Shown here piece by piece: positions 10,375 to 21,279 of a stretch of 64,000 nt of DNA (the stretch's first letter is position 1; each line of letters begins with the position of its first letter). The position numbers were made by a program, and so were the translations under genes. The notes under the pieces are model-generated. The model did no database searches. It saw nothing but the letters and a program-made list of their open reading frames with translations, and was not told the DNA's origin. This DNA comes from Rhineura floridana (lineage: Eukaryota; Chordata; Lepidosauria; Squamata; Rhineuridae): positions 6,898,720-6,962,719 of the forward strand of contig NC_084500.1 in assembly GCF_030035675.1 (NCBI RefSeq), given 5' to 3'.

Positions 10375-10985
10375 ATAGAATAGTAGAGTTGGAAGGGTCC
10401 TAAGGCCATCTAGTCCAACCCCCTGCTCAATGCAGGAATCCAAATCAAAACATTCCTGAGAGATGGCTGTCCAGCTGCCTCTTGAATGCCTCCAGTGTTG
10501 GAGAGCCCGTTACCTCTCTAGGTCATTGGTTCCATTGTCATATGGCTCTAACAGTTAGGAAGTTTTTCCTGATGTCCAGTCAAAATCTGGCTTCCTGCAA
10601 CTTGAGGCCATTATTCTGTGTCCTGCACTCTGGGACAATCGAGAAGAGATCCCGCCCCTCCTCTGTGTGACAAACCTTCATGTACTTGAAAAGTGCTATC
10701 GTATCTGCCCTCAGTCTTCTCTTCTCCAGGCTAAACATGCCCAGTTCTTTTAGTCTCTCCTCATAGGCTTTGTTTCCAGTCCTCTGATCATGCTTGTTGC
10801 CCTCTTCTGAACCGTTCCAGGTTGTCTGCATCATTCTTAAAGCGTAGTGTCCACAACTGGATGCGGTATAGGCCCAACTAGTGCTGAATAGAGGGGAACT
10901 AGTACTTCACATGATTTGGAAACTATACTTCTGTTAATGCAGCCTAAAATACCATTTGCCTTTTTTGCAGCCACATCACACTGCT
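10375..10985 (-). mobile_element. CR1 LINE 3' region with RT tail remnant
   Basis: It opens with agagttggaagggtcctaag and ccaaccccctgctcaatgc, the inverted CR1 3' end. The minus-strand frame at 10580-10834 keeps reverse-transcriptase tail residues such as RLKELGMFSLEKRRLRAD, IALFKYMKVCHTEEGRDLF and IVPECRTQNNGLKLQEARF. It is 5'-truncated and inactive. Confidence 0.88.
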
Positions 10986-11164
10986 GGCTCTACTGCTGTT
11001 TGACTATGTTGCAAGCTGGGCTGTGTTAGGCACTTGCTGCTGCCTCCAACAGAGTCCCTGACTATGCTGCTCTGACTCTCTGTTGCTGCTTAATGATAAT
11101 AATTATAGCTATGATGACTTCCTTATTTCTCTCCCATTCTGCGTTTTCAACTACTTAAGGCAGC

Positions 11165-11470
11165 TTTCAATATGGATTGAATTATATTATTATTATTATT
11201 ATTAAACAATAACAATAACAATATTTATTTGTATCCCTCCTTTTTCCCAGAACTGAGACTCAAGGTGGCTTACAAAAATTAAAACAAATACAGTTAAAAA
11301 CATATAAAAATACAGAGGTTAATTAAAATGTAATTAAACTACTATAAAATTAAAACCAATTGAAACATAGTGATTTAAAAAACCACACAATCCAAATAAG
11401 TAAAAACAGCACCCTGTTTAATAGTCCTTGCAGTCAGTTCCTAAAAGCCTGTTGGAACAGGAAAATCTTC
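11165..11470. mobile_element. L2-related/short repeat after (ATT)n
   Basis: An (ATT)n and AAT/AAC-rich run precedes tatttgtatccctcc, caaggtggcttacaaaa and an A-rich stretch, ending in cctgttggaacaggaaaatc. This is the common squamate repeat whose tail resembles the 3' part of L2-like LINEs. Class is inferred. Confidence 0.5.
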
Positions 11471-11559
11471 ATCTGTTGACAGGAGGACATGAAGAAAATA
11501 GCAAGATAAACGTGACTTAGTAGGGACAATGGAGATACAACTAAAATTGACACATGTTG

Positions 11560-11752
11560 CTACCTCCACTGTTGGGCACAGTGTGCCTCTGAATACTAGG
11601 TGCAGGGGATTGCACCTGGGGAGAGTTGCCATTGTGCTGGCGTCCTGCTTGTGGGTTTCCCAGAGGCATCTGGTTGGTCACTGTGAGAAACGGGATGCTG
11701 AACTATATGGGCCTTAAGCCTGATGCACCAATGCTCTTCTTATGTTCCATGA
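11560..11752 (+). mobile_element. CR1 LINE 3' end fragment
   Basis: Sense motifs gcgtcctgcttgtgggttt, ggcatctggttggtcactg and ctgatgcaccaatgctctt correspond to the CR1 3' end seen inverted at 2926 and 56588. Confidence 0.75.
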
Positions 11753-12659
11753 TACACATTCCATGGAACTGATCTACACAGAAAGGTCTCAGCCACTGCC
11801 CCCTTCATAATTTCCCAACAGGGTTTTTTCATCCGTCATTGTTGCATGCAGCACTGTTTCCATTCTGCTGCAGTTTGTGGTCCACCAAAATTTACGTCAC
11901 TCATGCTGCTGTCTGCTATGGTAAAATTACATAATGTAAATTACCTCGTCATTACATTATTCCACCCCATTTGCTTCCGTGCAAAGGAAACAATACGGGG
12001 TGGAGGTATAACCAATTGCATATTGTTTGCAGACTGAAAGCAACAACAGCGAGTTCCCATTATGTTGGCTGGATCAATTTCTGTTGCCGATGTGAAACAA
12101 ATAAGCGAACATCAACACTTTCCACTGCCGTTTCAGTCAGAATTCTCTGACATCCCTATTTCCCCAAAGAGCCTACTTGAATTTAAACAGCCCTTTCAAG
12201 CCTGGTGTAGTCTTTACTCTGCATTATTTAAATTGCTTCACATCTGCATGACAGATGAGCCCTTAATTCAAGCATTCTTCTGAATCCTGAGGAAATAACA
12301 AGAGTGCACCGGGGTGGCACATGCCAGCCCCTGCCTGAATGTTGCTGCATGTGATGGTTGTGCCTGTCGCACCCTGCCCTTCCTTGAGCGAGTTGAAGGT
12401 CTGAAGGGGGCTTCTAAACTCATTGGCTCAAGCACATTTAGAAGCCTCCCTGGAAACGAGGATGTCAATTGTGCAGGGTTCCAGATGGTAGGGAAGGGTC
12501 TAAGCATGCTCAGACCTTCCCATTCAATGTGGGGAAAATCAGGATGCAACTGGCCAGCAATGCAGACGTTTGGACAGGCCTGATGTGCGTGGCCTTCCAC
12601 CTGCTAAAATACTGAAAAGGGCTGTGGTACGACAGATCTTCGGGCTGGATCAAGGCACA
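11753..12659. other. Unassigned non-coding DNA
   Basis: No gene. Overlapping frames of about 90-110 codons on opposite strands near 12268-12600 have no domain and read as chance. I see no recognised repeat. Confidence 0.4.
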
Positions 12660-13325
12660 ATGGAGGGACTGCTTTGCTTATTTATTTATTTATTTATTAC
12701 ATTTGTATCCTTGCTTTTGGTCCAAGGAGGGCTGTAGGGGAGACCAAGCAGGGACTTGGGGGGGGGTCTTAGACCCCTTATTTTTTTGGGAGCAGGGTCC
12801 TTATGTTTCTAGCATCTTATGAGCCAATTATCATGGAAGGGAAGTGTGTTAGCCACTGAGAAGAGTTTTCTAACATGCTTTGTTATCCTTTCCTAATGAT
12901 TGGAGCCAATCAGAATGAAAAGAAGTGAGCCAGCCACTGAGAAGACTCTTCTTAGTAGCTAACACTCTTCCCTTTCATGCTGATTAGCTTCTAGGGACAT
13001 CTGTTGTTGTGGAGAAAGAATTAACAAGAATCTAATTCTCAACCAGCAGCAAAAAAGGGGGAATGGGAGGGGGCATGGCTGTAACTATCCTGAAGGGACC
13101 CTGCACTCTTGAATTTGCCACTGCACTACTGGCTCAAAGGAGCTCCAGGTGGCATCCATGGTTCTTCCTCTCCCCATTTTATCCTTGCAACAATCCTGCG
13201 AGGTAGGCTAGACTAAGAGACAGTGATTTGACCCAAAGTCACCCAGTGAACTTCATGGGGATCTTGGGGCGGGGTTCGAACTCTGCTCCCTAGGACGACA
13301 CTTGTAGCTGCTGCACGATGCTGCT
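12660..13325 (-). mobile_element. tRNA-derived SINE tail, interrupted by family A MITE
   Basis: After a (TTTA)n run, the plus strand reads tttgtatccttgcttttggt, is interrupted at 12727, and resumes at 13132-13325 with ctccaggtggcatccatgg, ttatccttgcaacaatcctg and caaagtcacccagtg. This is the inverted 3' half of the common squamate tRNA-SINE (compare 62228 and 63884 in sense). The interruption dates the MITE as younger than the SINE. Confidence 0.8.
12727..13131. mobile_element. Family A hAT MITE inserted in a SINE
   Basis: A copy of about 405 bp with the family's gggagcagggtccttatg near the left and tgaatttgccactgcactac at the right end. Flanking 8-mers ggtccaag and gctcaaag match 6 of 8 and lie in the SINE sequence that continues on both sides. 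The left terminal repeat is diverged. Confidence 0.8.
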
Positions 13326-13394
13326 TCTTTGCAAAATGGCAGTTTTTGCTCACGCCAGGCAAATCAACTGGTCAGTTAGATGCAAACGGGAAGA

Positions 13395-13775
13395 AGGGGC
13401 ATCTGTCCGGGCACTGAAGGCTGGTACTCATTAGGATTGGGAAGGCGGAAGGCAGGGCAGCCAACAGGAAGGTTCGCAGTTGCTCGGAGCAGGGCTTTCA
13501 GTGTGGCTGCCCCTGTTCTGCGGAACAGCAGTTCTGTCGAGAGAAGGCAAGTAGCCACTCTCTGCACCTTCCGGAAACAATTGAAGACCGTTTTGTTCCA
13601 CCAAGCATTCCCAGCTGGAGTCTAACTTTGTATCTTATTAAAATTTATCTGCTGCCGCCTTCTGTGTTGTTTTAAACATTTTTTTTAAAAAAGCTGGTTT
13701 TATTGCATTTCCTACATCACCTTGAGACTGGTGTGTGGAAGGCGACGACTAAATAAATATTTTCCCTAAGCAAGG
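13395..13775 (+). mobile_element. L2 LINE 3' end with RT tail remnant
   Basis: The plus-strand frame at 13380-13625 reads AFSVAAPVLRNSSSVE and TFRKQLKTVLFHQAF. This is the L2 reverse-transcriptase tail (family pattern: FSVAAPxLWNSLP...FKxxLKTxLFxxAF). It is followed by accttgagactggtg and a taaataaat 3' tail. The copy is 5'-truncated. Confidence 0.88.
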
Positions 13776-14244
13776 CATTTGATTTTGCTTATGGTGTGTG
13801 TGTGTGTTTGCTTTCCTAATGAACATCGCTGGCATGCTGTTTGAAATGTAGCTGGCGTGCTATGTGAGGAACCCCTTTTTGGAGGACCCTGTTAAAAGGG
13901 GGAAGGATGAGGCTCTCCCACCACCGAGCAGAATGTGGGGCTACTGTACTGTGATAACAGCACCCCTGCATTTTAGTTTCATCAAACTAATGGTTTGTGG
14001 GATTCTAAGGAACACTGATTGACATGAGAACCGTTTTGAAGGCTGCAACATCTATCCATCAAGCAAGGGGGAATGGGAGTTAATTACTCAAGACTGGTTA
14101 TTCTGATTACAACTAATTATTGGCTCATCAACTGTTTATTGCCCTTTTTTTATTGCTCTTGTCCTTTGTAATTGTGGCTACACATCCTTGCAGTGTTCAA
14201 CTAATAAAAAGAGGAAAGGCGGTTTAAAACCTAAAAGCTGGAAA
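13776..14244. other. Unassigned non-coding DNA
   Basis: It begins with a short (TG)n at 13795-13806. Otherwise AT-rich sequence without gene or repeat signatures I recognise. Confidence 0.4.
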
Positions 14245-14560
14245 GGCCCCATCTGCAGAGCAGAATCATACTGCTCTGAACAGTCATGGCTCCCCCCCAA
14301 AGGATCCTGGGAAGTGTACTTTGTGAAGGGTGCTGAGAGTTGCTAGGAGACTCCTGTTCTACTCCCAGAGCTACATTTTCAAGAGTGGTTTAACAATCAG
14401 TCTCTCTTTTTCAGGGAATTCTCGGAAGTGTAGCTCTGGGAGGGGAACAGAGGCCTCCTCACAGCTCTCGGCATCCTTGACAGACTACACTTCCCAGGAT
14501 TCTTTGGGGGAAATTTAAGGTGGTATCAAATGTTTTAAATGTATTGTGCAGATGGGGCCC
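14245..14560. mobile_element. Family E foldback MITE, complete
   Basis: The ends are inverted: ggccccatctgca on the left and tgcagatggggcc on the right. The arms contain atcctgggaagtgtacttt and the inverse agactacacttcccaggat. The whole 316 bp can fold into a hairpin. No confident target duplication is visible. Confidence 0.8.
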
Positions 14561-14754
14561 TAGAGTGGCAAGACAAGATTTGGCCACCTGGTGAATCTGT
14601 GCTACATCCAAAACTATTCAAATGGAATGTAGACTGGTGGGCCCCCATCTTCACTAAACTTTTCACTTATAGCTATAAGGATTGTCCACGATGGACAAAA
14701 TTTTGGTTATTTTTTTTCTTCTGTAAAGATGCTGATTGTGAAACACAGAACTGA

Positions 14755-14935
14755 GGGATGGGCAACACACTTTCATTCATATCCCACTTTTCCTCCAAGG
14801 AGCTCAAGGTAGCATACAGACATGGTTCTCCCCCTCCCAATTTTATCCTCCCAACAACCCTGTGAGGTAGGGTAGACTGAGAGACAGTGGCTGGCCCAAG
14901 GTCACCCAGTGAGAGTCATGGCTATCTCTGCCTCT
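14755..14935 (-). mobile_element. tRNA-derived SINE, 3' half
   Basis: Inverted SINE tail: ttcctccaaggagctcaagg, acaaccctgtgaggtaggg and ccaaggtcacccagtgaga. The tRNA-like promoter half is missing on the right. Confidence 0.8.
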
Positions 14936-15004
14936 GCATTCTTTTCCTTTCTTTTGGTTGGACTTGGAGAATTTAGAACATGACTTCCAGAATTGGCCCA
15001 TTGT

Positions 15005-15107
15005 CACAGGTGCCCTCCAGATCTTGTGGACTCCAGCTCCCATCAGTCTCAGCCAGCAAGACCAATGGTCAGAAATGATGGGAGCTGTGGTCCAGAACAT
15101 GAGGAGT
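15005..15107. mobile_element. Family D MITE, partial
   Basis: The core gccctccagatcttgtggac and the inverse gatgggagctgtggtccag are present. Terminal parts are eroded. Confidence 0.65.
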
Positions 15108-15144
15108 GTGTAGGATTGGGATTCACTTACTGGCCCCGATCTGA

Positions 15145-15240
15145 CAGAGTGTAATTGTCCAGGAACTCGGGGGTCTTGGCTTTACTTTTTTGGGAGCAGG
15201 GTCCCTACATCTCCAGGATCTTACAAGCCAATAAGCATGG
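15145..15240. mobile_element. Family A MITE, left-end fragment
   Basis: The left end cagagtgtaattgtccagg is followed by ttttttgggagcagggtccc and caagccaataagcatgg. It breaks off at about 15240. Confidence 0.75.
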
Positions 15241-15392
15241 AGGGCCGCACTCTCCATCCTTGCTATGGGTCAGCATCTGATACTGCAAGACCCAGGGATT
15301 GCTCCTAAGGACAGGACTGAGGAGTGCTAGTTTTGCACTTACATAAGTCTGAAACTACTGAAAGGAATGCTCAGGGCCCTCTGTGTGTGTAT

Positions 15393-16329
15393 TAGGGATG
15401 GAAAGATTTGTTTCAGTTCTCTCAGTTTCTCATTTTTCCAATGTTAAATTTGGTTCTCTACATTTCTACAGCTATCTGCATTTTTTTAAAAAAAATCCTC
15501 ATGAAAATTCTCCACCATTTTTGTGCAAATTTCTGCAAACACATTTTTGTAGGCAGTTTTGACAAAGGGACACATTTTTGCGAGCCATTTCTCATCATTC
15601 TGAATTCAATTCTGGGCGCCTCATTTTAAGAAAGATACAGACAAGTTGGAGCGGGTTCAGAAGAGGGTGACGAGGATGATAGCCGGTATGGAGAACAAGT
15701 CTTATGAGGAAAGGTTGAAGGAACTTGGCATGTTCAGTCTGGTGAAGAGAAGGCTGAGGGGTGACATGATTGCACTCTTTAAGTACCTGAAGGGCTGTCA
15801 CATAGAGGAGGGTACAGATTTGTTCTCTGCTGCCCCAGAGGGTAGGACTAGGTCTAATGGTTTTAAGTTGCAGGAGCGTAAATTCAGATTGGACATTAGA
15901 AGGAACTTCTTGACAGTAAGGGCAGTTTGGCAATGGAACCGACTGCCTAGGGAGGTGGTGGGATCCCCTTCGCTGGATGTCTTCAAGCAGAGGCTGGACA
16001 GCTATCTGCGGGAGATGCTCTAGCTGTGGATTTCCTGCTGTGAGCAGGGGGTTGGACTCGATGGCCTACAAGGCCCCTTCCAACTCTATGATTCTATGAT
16101 TCCATGGCTGTCTGCATGTTATTTTCACTCATATATTCATTCTTATGCACACTTTCCATATATATTCATTTTTGTACATATTGTTTAGTTGGCGAACTGC
16201 ATCCTAAAATTCTAATAAATGAGGATTTCGAAGGATGGCTGCGTTTCGGTTCTCATATTGTTTCAGAAAGTGCAAATTTGATAAATTCTGCTTGAAATGC
16301 CAACTGAATCGAAATTCTCTCCCATCCCT
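15393..16329 (+). mobile_element. Family B hAT MITE split by a CR1 fragment
   Basis: It begins tagggatggaaagatttg and ends ctctcccatccct. The internal sequence resumes after the CR1 insertion at 15598-16104 (gcatgttattttcactcat). Excluding the CR1 piece, the length is about 430 bp, as expected for family B. Confidence 0.85.
15598..16104 (+). mobile_element. CR1 LINE, best-preserved 3' fragment
   Basis: The plus-strand frame at 15646-16023 (125 residues) is a readable CR1 reverse-transcriptase tail. It includes LERVQ-type MERVQKRVTRMIAGMEN, YEERLKELGMFSLVKRRLRG, MIALFKYLKGCHIEEGTDLF, FRLDIRRNFLTVRAVWQWNR and LPREVVGSPSLDVFKQRLD. It ends with ggccccttccaactctatg. The open frame suggests a relatively young copy, but the catalytic RT and endonuclease regions are absent, so it cannot act alone. 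It sits inside a family B MITE. Confidence 0.92.
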
Positions 16330-17843
16330 TGCAATGGTTTGAAGAGACCAGGATAGGTCAGGTCAGATCAGATTCATTTTTTTGTTTCTAGTCATTCGAC
16401 CATTACAAAGCAGCACTTCACAATACAGAAGTTAAAGTAGCAAAAAAAGAAATTAACTTGGACACAAAGAAACTACAACATGAACAAACACAGAAGGTTG
16501 AATTTCCTTGGCAAATCACACCTTGCCTCTTAAAAGGGACTCTTAATATTAAAGTGACTAAAGTGAAATAAAATATAAATTAGTACATCTGAAAAAGAAA
16601 TATGTAAACCTGAAATTCTGAAATCTCCTTGGCAAAACATTGCATGCTCTCTTCTGAACGTTCTTCTCTCGTCAGTTAGTACTGATAGAAAATATGTGGT
16701 TTTCACCTCTGTGTATTTATCTTGTCCACTCAGTAAGTAAATTATAGACTTATCGTCAGACTTCGCCGGGAAAAGGATGGATGGACAGGACCAGTCTGTT
16801 CCATGTCAGTTTCTCTGGTGCTCAGTCAACGGCTCGTTTTATCCTTGTGTGTGTGGACTTACTGAAAGAAGACATGAAAAAATCTGCATATGTACTTTCC
16901 TCATAAGATACATATTTTCCCATATTCCTCAATGCTATGCAGTGCATTATTTCCCTAAAATATGCATTTTGTATCCTTTAAAAATGTAAAATACATATTT
17001 TTCTGTGCACTTTAGGGGACCAAGTCCGCACCACCAAATCTAGAGAACTGCATAATCTGATTGATAGTTACATTCTGATCCTTGAGCAAGTTTGGGAACG
17101 TCTAATTGGGTTGGTCTGCCGTGAAAAACAGACTGAACAAATACATCCTTGAGAGAGATTGGGACTAGCTTTTCAAGAGTTTCCCTGAGGAGGAACCCTG
17201 TTGAAACTGCATTGTACTCAATAAAATACTTTCTGGCACACTCAGAGGTCTTCCTCAGAGCTGCTGAAAGATGGGTACTAGGGGTACAAATTTACCAGGC
17301 CCCAGACTTTATATTTATATAATTTATGTTTAAATTATATTTATATTTTATTTCATTTTAGTCAGCTTTCATTTAAAAAAACAAGTCTCTAGTCTTCTTA
17401 AAAAGAAAGGTATGCAGCAAAATGCAAGCACCCCACTTCTGTGAGACAGGCGAGCTTGGCTGTTCCCGCCTTTCTGTGTTTCCAGCCCATGAGTCACAGC
17501 TGTGAATGATGAGTGAGCTGTTCAGACACCAGGAATCCCTGAGGTGCGAAAGAGCTGCACTTTTACCCTCCCCTGGTTTTATTTTTCTCTCTGGCTTGTG
17601 ACTTCTGTTTCCTTTTAATCTTTGTTTGAGCTCAAGAACTCCTAATAAGTTATTTTCTGAAGATTCTCCCACATGGTTAAGTGTGGGTGGATGTGAAAAG
17701 AACCACAAGGTGTGCACATCTACTCAGAAGTAAGTCTCTTTTTGTTTAATGGGCCTTAAGTGGGTACTGAATTGTAACCTAGGCTTTTTTGGGAGCAAGA
17801 GGCAGGGTTTATGGTGCCAGGGTCCGTTCAGCTGGGAGTGCTC
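16330..17843. other. Unassigned non-coding DNA with hammerhead-like core
   Basis: Mostly AT-rich sequence without a gene. At 17185-17207 ctgagga is followed by an 11-nt spacer and gaaac. The spacer can form the short pair aac/gtt, so the arrangement matches the hammerhead ribozyme core. It precedes an aataaaata tail at 17220-17228, hinting at a retroelement 3' end. The frame at 17373-17717 (minus) has no recognisable domain. Confidence 0.4.
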
Positions 17844-17945
17844 ACTCAAATGCAATCTAATGCAATTGTATTCAAGCTCACATGAACACTCGAATGCAAT
17901 CTAATACAATTGTATTCAAGCTCACTTCAATGCAATCCAAACACA
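17844..17945. repeat. 44-bp tandem repeat, about 2.3 copies
   Basis: Unit 1 (17844-17887) and unit 2 (from 17888) share aatgcaatctaat and caattgtattcaagctcac. A third partial unit starts with aatgcaatcc. Divergence between units is low. Confidence 0.8.
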
Positions 17946-18387
17946 CAATAATCATGCCAGATTGGTTGAAGCCTGGAGGTGTACTAATTGTGTGTGTGTG
18001 TGTGTGGGGAGGAGAGCGAGAAGGAACAAAATATGTCCCTTTACAAAAATTCATCACTTTAGTTAAAGGAAGCAAAATTTGATGCTTGGGGTATGGGCAC
18101 TGAGTCCCCTTCTGCAGGCATTTTATACCTCCTCCTATATAGTCACAACAGCCATGCGAGGTAGGCTCAGATGAGAGTTGGTAACTGGTCTAAGGCAGGA
18201 AGCCAGCAAAGCAACGATGGGTTAAGTGATTTTGAAAGGCGAAATTGCATGGGTCCGGAGTGCTGTTTTCATTTGCTGTAAAAAAATCAGGAGTGGAAAG
18301 CATCGATAAAAGCACAGAGGGTGGCAGGAGGCTGCGACTGTTTTCCGGGCTTTGTGTGTGTGTTTATTTCTAGTGTCTCTGATGGGG
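17946..18387. other. Unassigned DNA with eroded SINE remnant
   Basis: A (TG)n of about 14 bp lies near 17990. Around 18120-18220 the sequence vaguely follows the inverted tRNA-SINE (catgcgaggtaggctcag). No gene. Confidence 0.4.
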
Positions 18388-18627
18388 AATTTAGGGGTCC
18401 AATGGACCGGAAGTCGTGAAGAAATTGAGGTCACAGGCTTGCTGCAAAAAGGTAGGCCTCGATTTAGTCAGGAAACTTACAGGTGGTTAGTTTCCCATGA
18501 TGTGGGATGGAACATCATGGGAAACTGATCACCTGTAAGTTTCCTGACTAAATCGAGGCCTACCTTTTTGCAGCAAGCCTGTGACCTCAATTTCTTCAGG
18601 ATCTCCAGTCCATTGGACCCCTAAATT
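18388..18627. repeat. Long near-perfect inverted repeat (hairpin)
   Basis: Two 115-nt arms (18388-18502 and 18513-18627) are inverted copies separated by only 10 nt. By eye about six positions differ, so arm identity is roughly 95%. The arms share caggcttgctgcaaaaagg/cctttttgcagcaagcctg. It is unlike families D and E in sequence. It may be a young foldback element or a recent palindromic duplication. Confidence 0.92.
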
Positions 18628-18864
18628 GGTCATCATCTCATTCCCTCTTTTATTTGCCTGTGCTATATCGCAAACTATACAGTTACAGATGCTAATTCTT
18701 AGTATATGTCAAGCTGCCCAAAATGTTTTGTTGCTGTTGTTTTTACAGCATGGGCAGTGCAAGGGGGGAGTGGAGAGAAGCATGGGGGTTTCCAATTTAT
18801 TTTTGCTCAAAAGTGATAAGGAAAAAGGAAATGTTTTATTTATTAAGTATTAATAATTATGTCC

Positions 18865-19135
18865 TCCCTTGTGGGGAAAGATCAGCCCCCTCTCTTTCCA
18901 TTTTTGGAAGGCTGCTGAAGGCCCATCTTTTTACACCAGCATTTGGCTAAATTTCTACCTCTGTGTTCTGAGGATTTTAAGGACTTTATGGATTTGTTTC
19001 TGTACGGTTTCTTTGATATGTTTTTGTATTTTTAAATTTCTGTATGATTTTTATGTATGCTTTCCCATTTTCAGTCTTTGTAATCTGTCTCTGGGCCCGC
19101 ATTCTAGGTGAGAGGCGGACAACAAAATTATTATT
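18865..19135 (+). mobile_element. L2 LINE 3' end fragment
   Basis: It reads gctgctgaaggcccatcttt and ttacaccagcatttggct, followed by a long T-rich 3' UTR and ctgggcccgcattctagg. This matches the L2 3' structure seen at 33440 and 13395. The copy is 5'-truncated. Confidence 0.75.
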
Positions 19136-19751
19136 GTTGTTGCTGCTGTTGTTATATCATAACATAACATATCATCATCATCACAACAAATGAATATTTG
19201 TTTGCTTTTTAACTATTTAAATCTTGAATTTATCCCAGTATGAGCATCTGAATAGAACTGATGTAAATCTTAAATCACTTTTAATTCCCGCCTTCTGAAA
19301 TCCGATGCCTCCTCTTGCACTGAATGGAGCATTTTCAGCCTAGGATCAGCAGATGAAAGAACTAAAGTGACAATAATTTGTTTACAACTCACGAAACTTG
19401 AGTACTTTGCATGGTTTAGGGTTGGCAGTGGAGGAGAGCGGGGCTCTTGTGCCTTTAACAGGTATGTGACAGGCAGATATTACAGATCAAGCTTTTAATA
19501 GTATGGAATTAGGGGGAAAGCTTTACCTGTTGATTCTTTGTTGGTTGGATATCTCATGACTTGTGTGTAACCCCTGCTTTATTTCTGGCACTCCACTCCC
19601 ACCTGCAACAGAGGCTACACATTTGCATTTGACATAAAATGTATGCAGATTGTATGCAGATTTTCATCTTTGAGGAGTGCAGCAGAGGGTTATTCCATGC
19701 CCCGAAAATCCACCCCTGGTCTTTCTACTGTAGGCAGAACCTCAAACAGAT
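19136..19751. other. Unassigned non-coding DNA
   Basis: It starts with TTG/ATC-rich simple sequence (19130-19190). No gene or clear repeat beyond that. Confidence 0.4.
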
Positions 19752-20410
19752 CGGCCCAGTTAAAGCACCAGATATGGGTCACAGTGCTGTTAGAAACAAT
19801 GGTTCTTTAAGAGACCCACAACAGAAGCACAACAGAAGCAGCAATTAAAGTTTATTACACGGTATTTATAAAGTTTATTAAAGTTTATTACATGTTCTTG
19901 CAAGAGCAGGTATCCACAAGGTAGGCACACCCAAGTGCCATTGGTACAGTTCTTTTATCCTATAGCCCGTCGCTTCGTTCCCTCCCCTGTTTCGTCATTG
20001 GTCGAGTACTTCAGGGTTTACAGCCTATCCGTGCCGCCTATTCATGTCACAGGAAGTCCCGCCTCTGTTTACATCTCCCACTACTCATATTTTAGCTCCC
20101 CCATACTCATATTTATTATTACCCATATTTGGTATATCTCCCTCCCCCTTGGTATATCTTCCTCCTCCCCTGTCAACAGATAGAGCAGAACCTAACCACA
20201 AACTGTCTTTGTCGCACCTGTTTCCTGGTATTTGTGTCTATTTTAGCTTGTTTTCCTTGCTTCACTAACTACATCTTTACCCCTCCCAAACAACAACCAG
20301 CATTTACCCAAAGTCACACATCTACACAATTTGAGCACCCTGCAAAAGCAACACACTTTATACATATCACAGTGCCACTAGAGGAAACCTGGTCAACTGC
20401 ACCCAAAATG
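19752..20410. repeat. First copy of a flanking direct repeat, split by an LTR
   Basis: About 70 bp of sequence (19752-19787 continuing at 20376-20410) reads gcccagttaaagcacc, gatatgggtcacagtgc, cactagaggaaacctgg and tcaactgcaccca. It recurs almost unchanged and uninterrupted at 20796-20870. The second copy therefore shows the empty site of the LTR at 19788-20371. Confidence 0.8.
19788..20371 (-). mobile_element. LTR fossil (solo LTR), 584 bp
   Basis: The segment starts tgttagaaac and ends acatatcaca, the usual TG...CA ends. It is flanked by gtgc on both sides (19784-19787 and 20372-20375), a 4-bp target duplication as class I endogenous retroviruses often make. No internal coding region accompanies it, so it looks like a solo LTR. 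Orientation is inferred from aaagtttattacac near the left, an inverted AATAAA-like region. The nearby empty-site copy supports the boundaries. Confidence 0.75.
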
Positions 20411-20795
20411 GAACTGGACTGCCTTCAAGTCGATCCTGACTTATGGTGACCCTATGAATAGGGTGTTCATGGTAAGCGGTATTCAGAGGGGGCTTACCAT
20501 TGCCTCCCTCTGAGGCTAGTCCTTCCCAGCTGGCTAGGGCCTGCTCAGCTTGCCACAGCTGCACAAGCCAGCCCCTTCCTTGTCTGCAACTGCCAGCTGG
20601 GGGCCAACTGGGCTCCTCGGGTCTATGCTGCTTGCCCACGGCTGTATGCATGGCAGGGCACATAACCCCTGAGCCACTCGCTGTGGGGCTGATCTTTAGC
20701 TGGCCCTTGACACCCAGGAGACACGAGCGGGGATTTGAACTCACAGACTCTGGACTCCCAGCCAGGTTCTCCTCCCCACTGTGCTATACCAGATA
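20405..20795 (-). mobile_element. Long tRNA-derived SINE with BovB-like 3' end
   Basis: The plus strand begins atggaactggactgcc, ttcaagtcgatcctgac and ttatggtgaccctatgaat, the inverted BovB-related SINE tail. It ends with atttgaactcacagactctg and the inverted tRNA-like promoter (B-box gagttcaaat on the minus strand). At about 390 bp it is longer than the related copies at 22391 and 50016 because of an extra GC-rich middle. Confidence 0.8.
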
Positions 20796-20870
20796 GGCCC
20801 AGTTAAAGAAGTTGCACTGGATATGGGTCACAGTGCCACTAGAGGAAATTTGGTCAACTGCACCCAACTG
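20796..20870. repeat. Second copy of the direct repeat (LTR empty site)
   Basis: It matches the first copy: gcccagttaaag, gatatgggtcacagtgcc, actagaggaaatttgg. It lacks the LTR. The pair brackets the long SINE. Confidence 0.8.
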
Positions 20871-21279
20871 CTCCACAATTTGCATTTTTGTACCATGTTA
20901 ATGGTTGCTAGCTGCCTTTCACCCTAGAGATGTGTTTAAATGTTTAAAAGTGTTTAAATGTTCTGGATTTAAACAGAAGGAGAAATGCTTCAAGTGGCTG
21001 GTGCCCAGATTTCTTGTTTTCAAGCAAATGTTAGGTGTTGACAAAAATGCCATGTAGGATAAAGCTGGAGGGCACAGAAAGCGGTAATGCCACAGAAACT
21101 GGATAAAGGTTAATGCGGCAAAGCATCTGTTATTAGTACAACATGCGGTCAGCCTGCTGCTCAACAGGTTCTGAACTGGGAGATAATGAGTGAGGTTTAA
21201 CTCTAATTCTGTTACAATGTACACTTGAGTGGCATAATAGACAGCAATTTTCCTGGCACGTTTGTGTAGATCGACAGAG

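Noticed and set aside
15393-16329. Target duplication for the family B copy
   Set aside because: The flanking 8-mers gtgtgtat and tgcaatgg do not match; no duplication is claimed.
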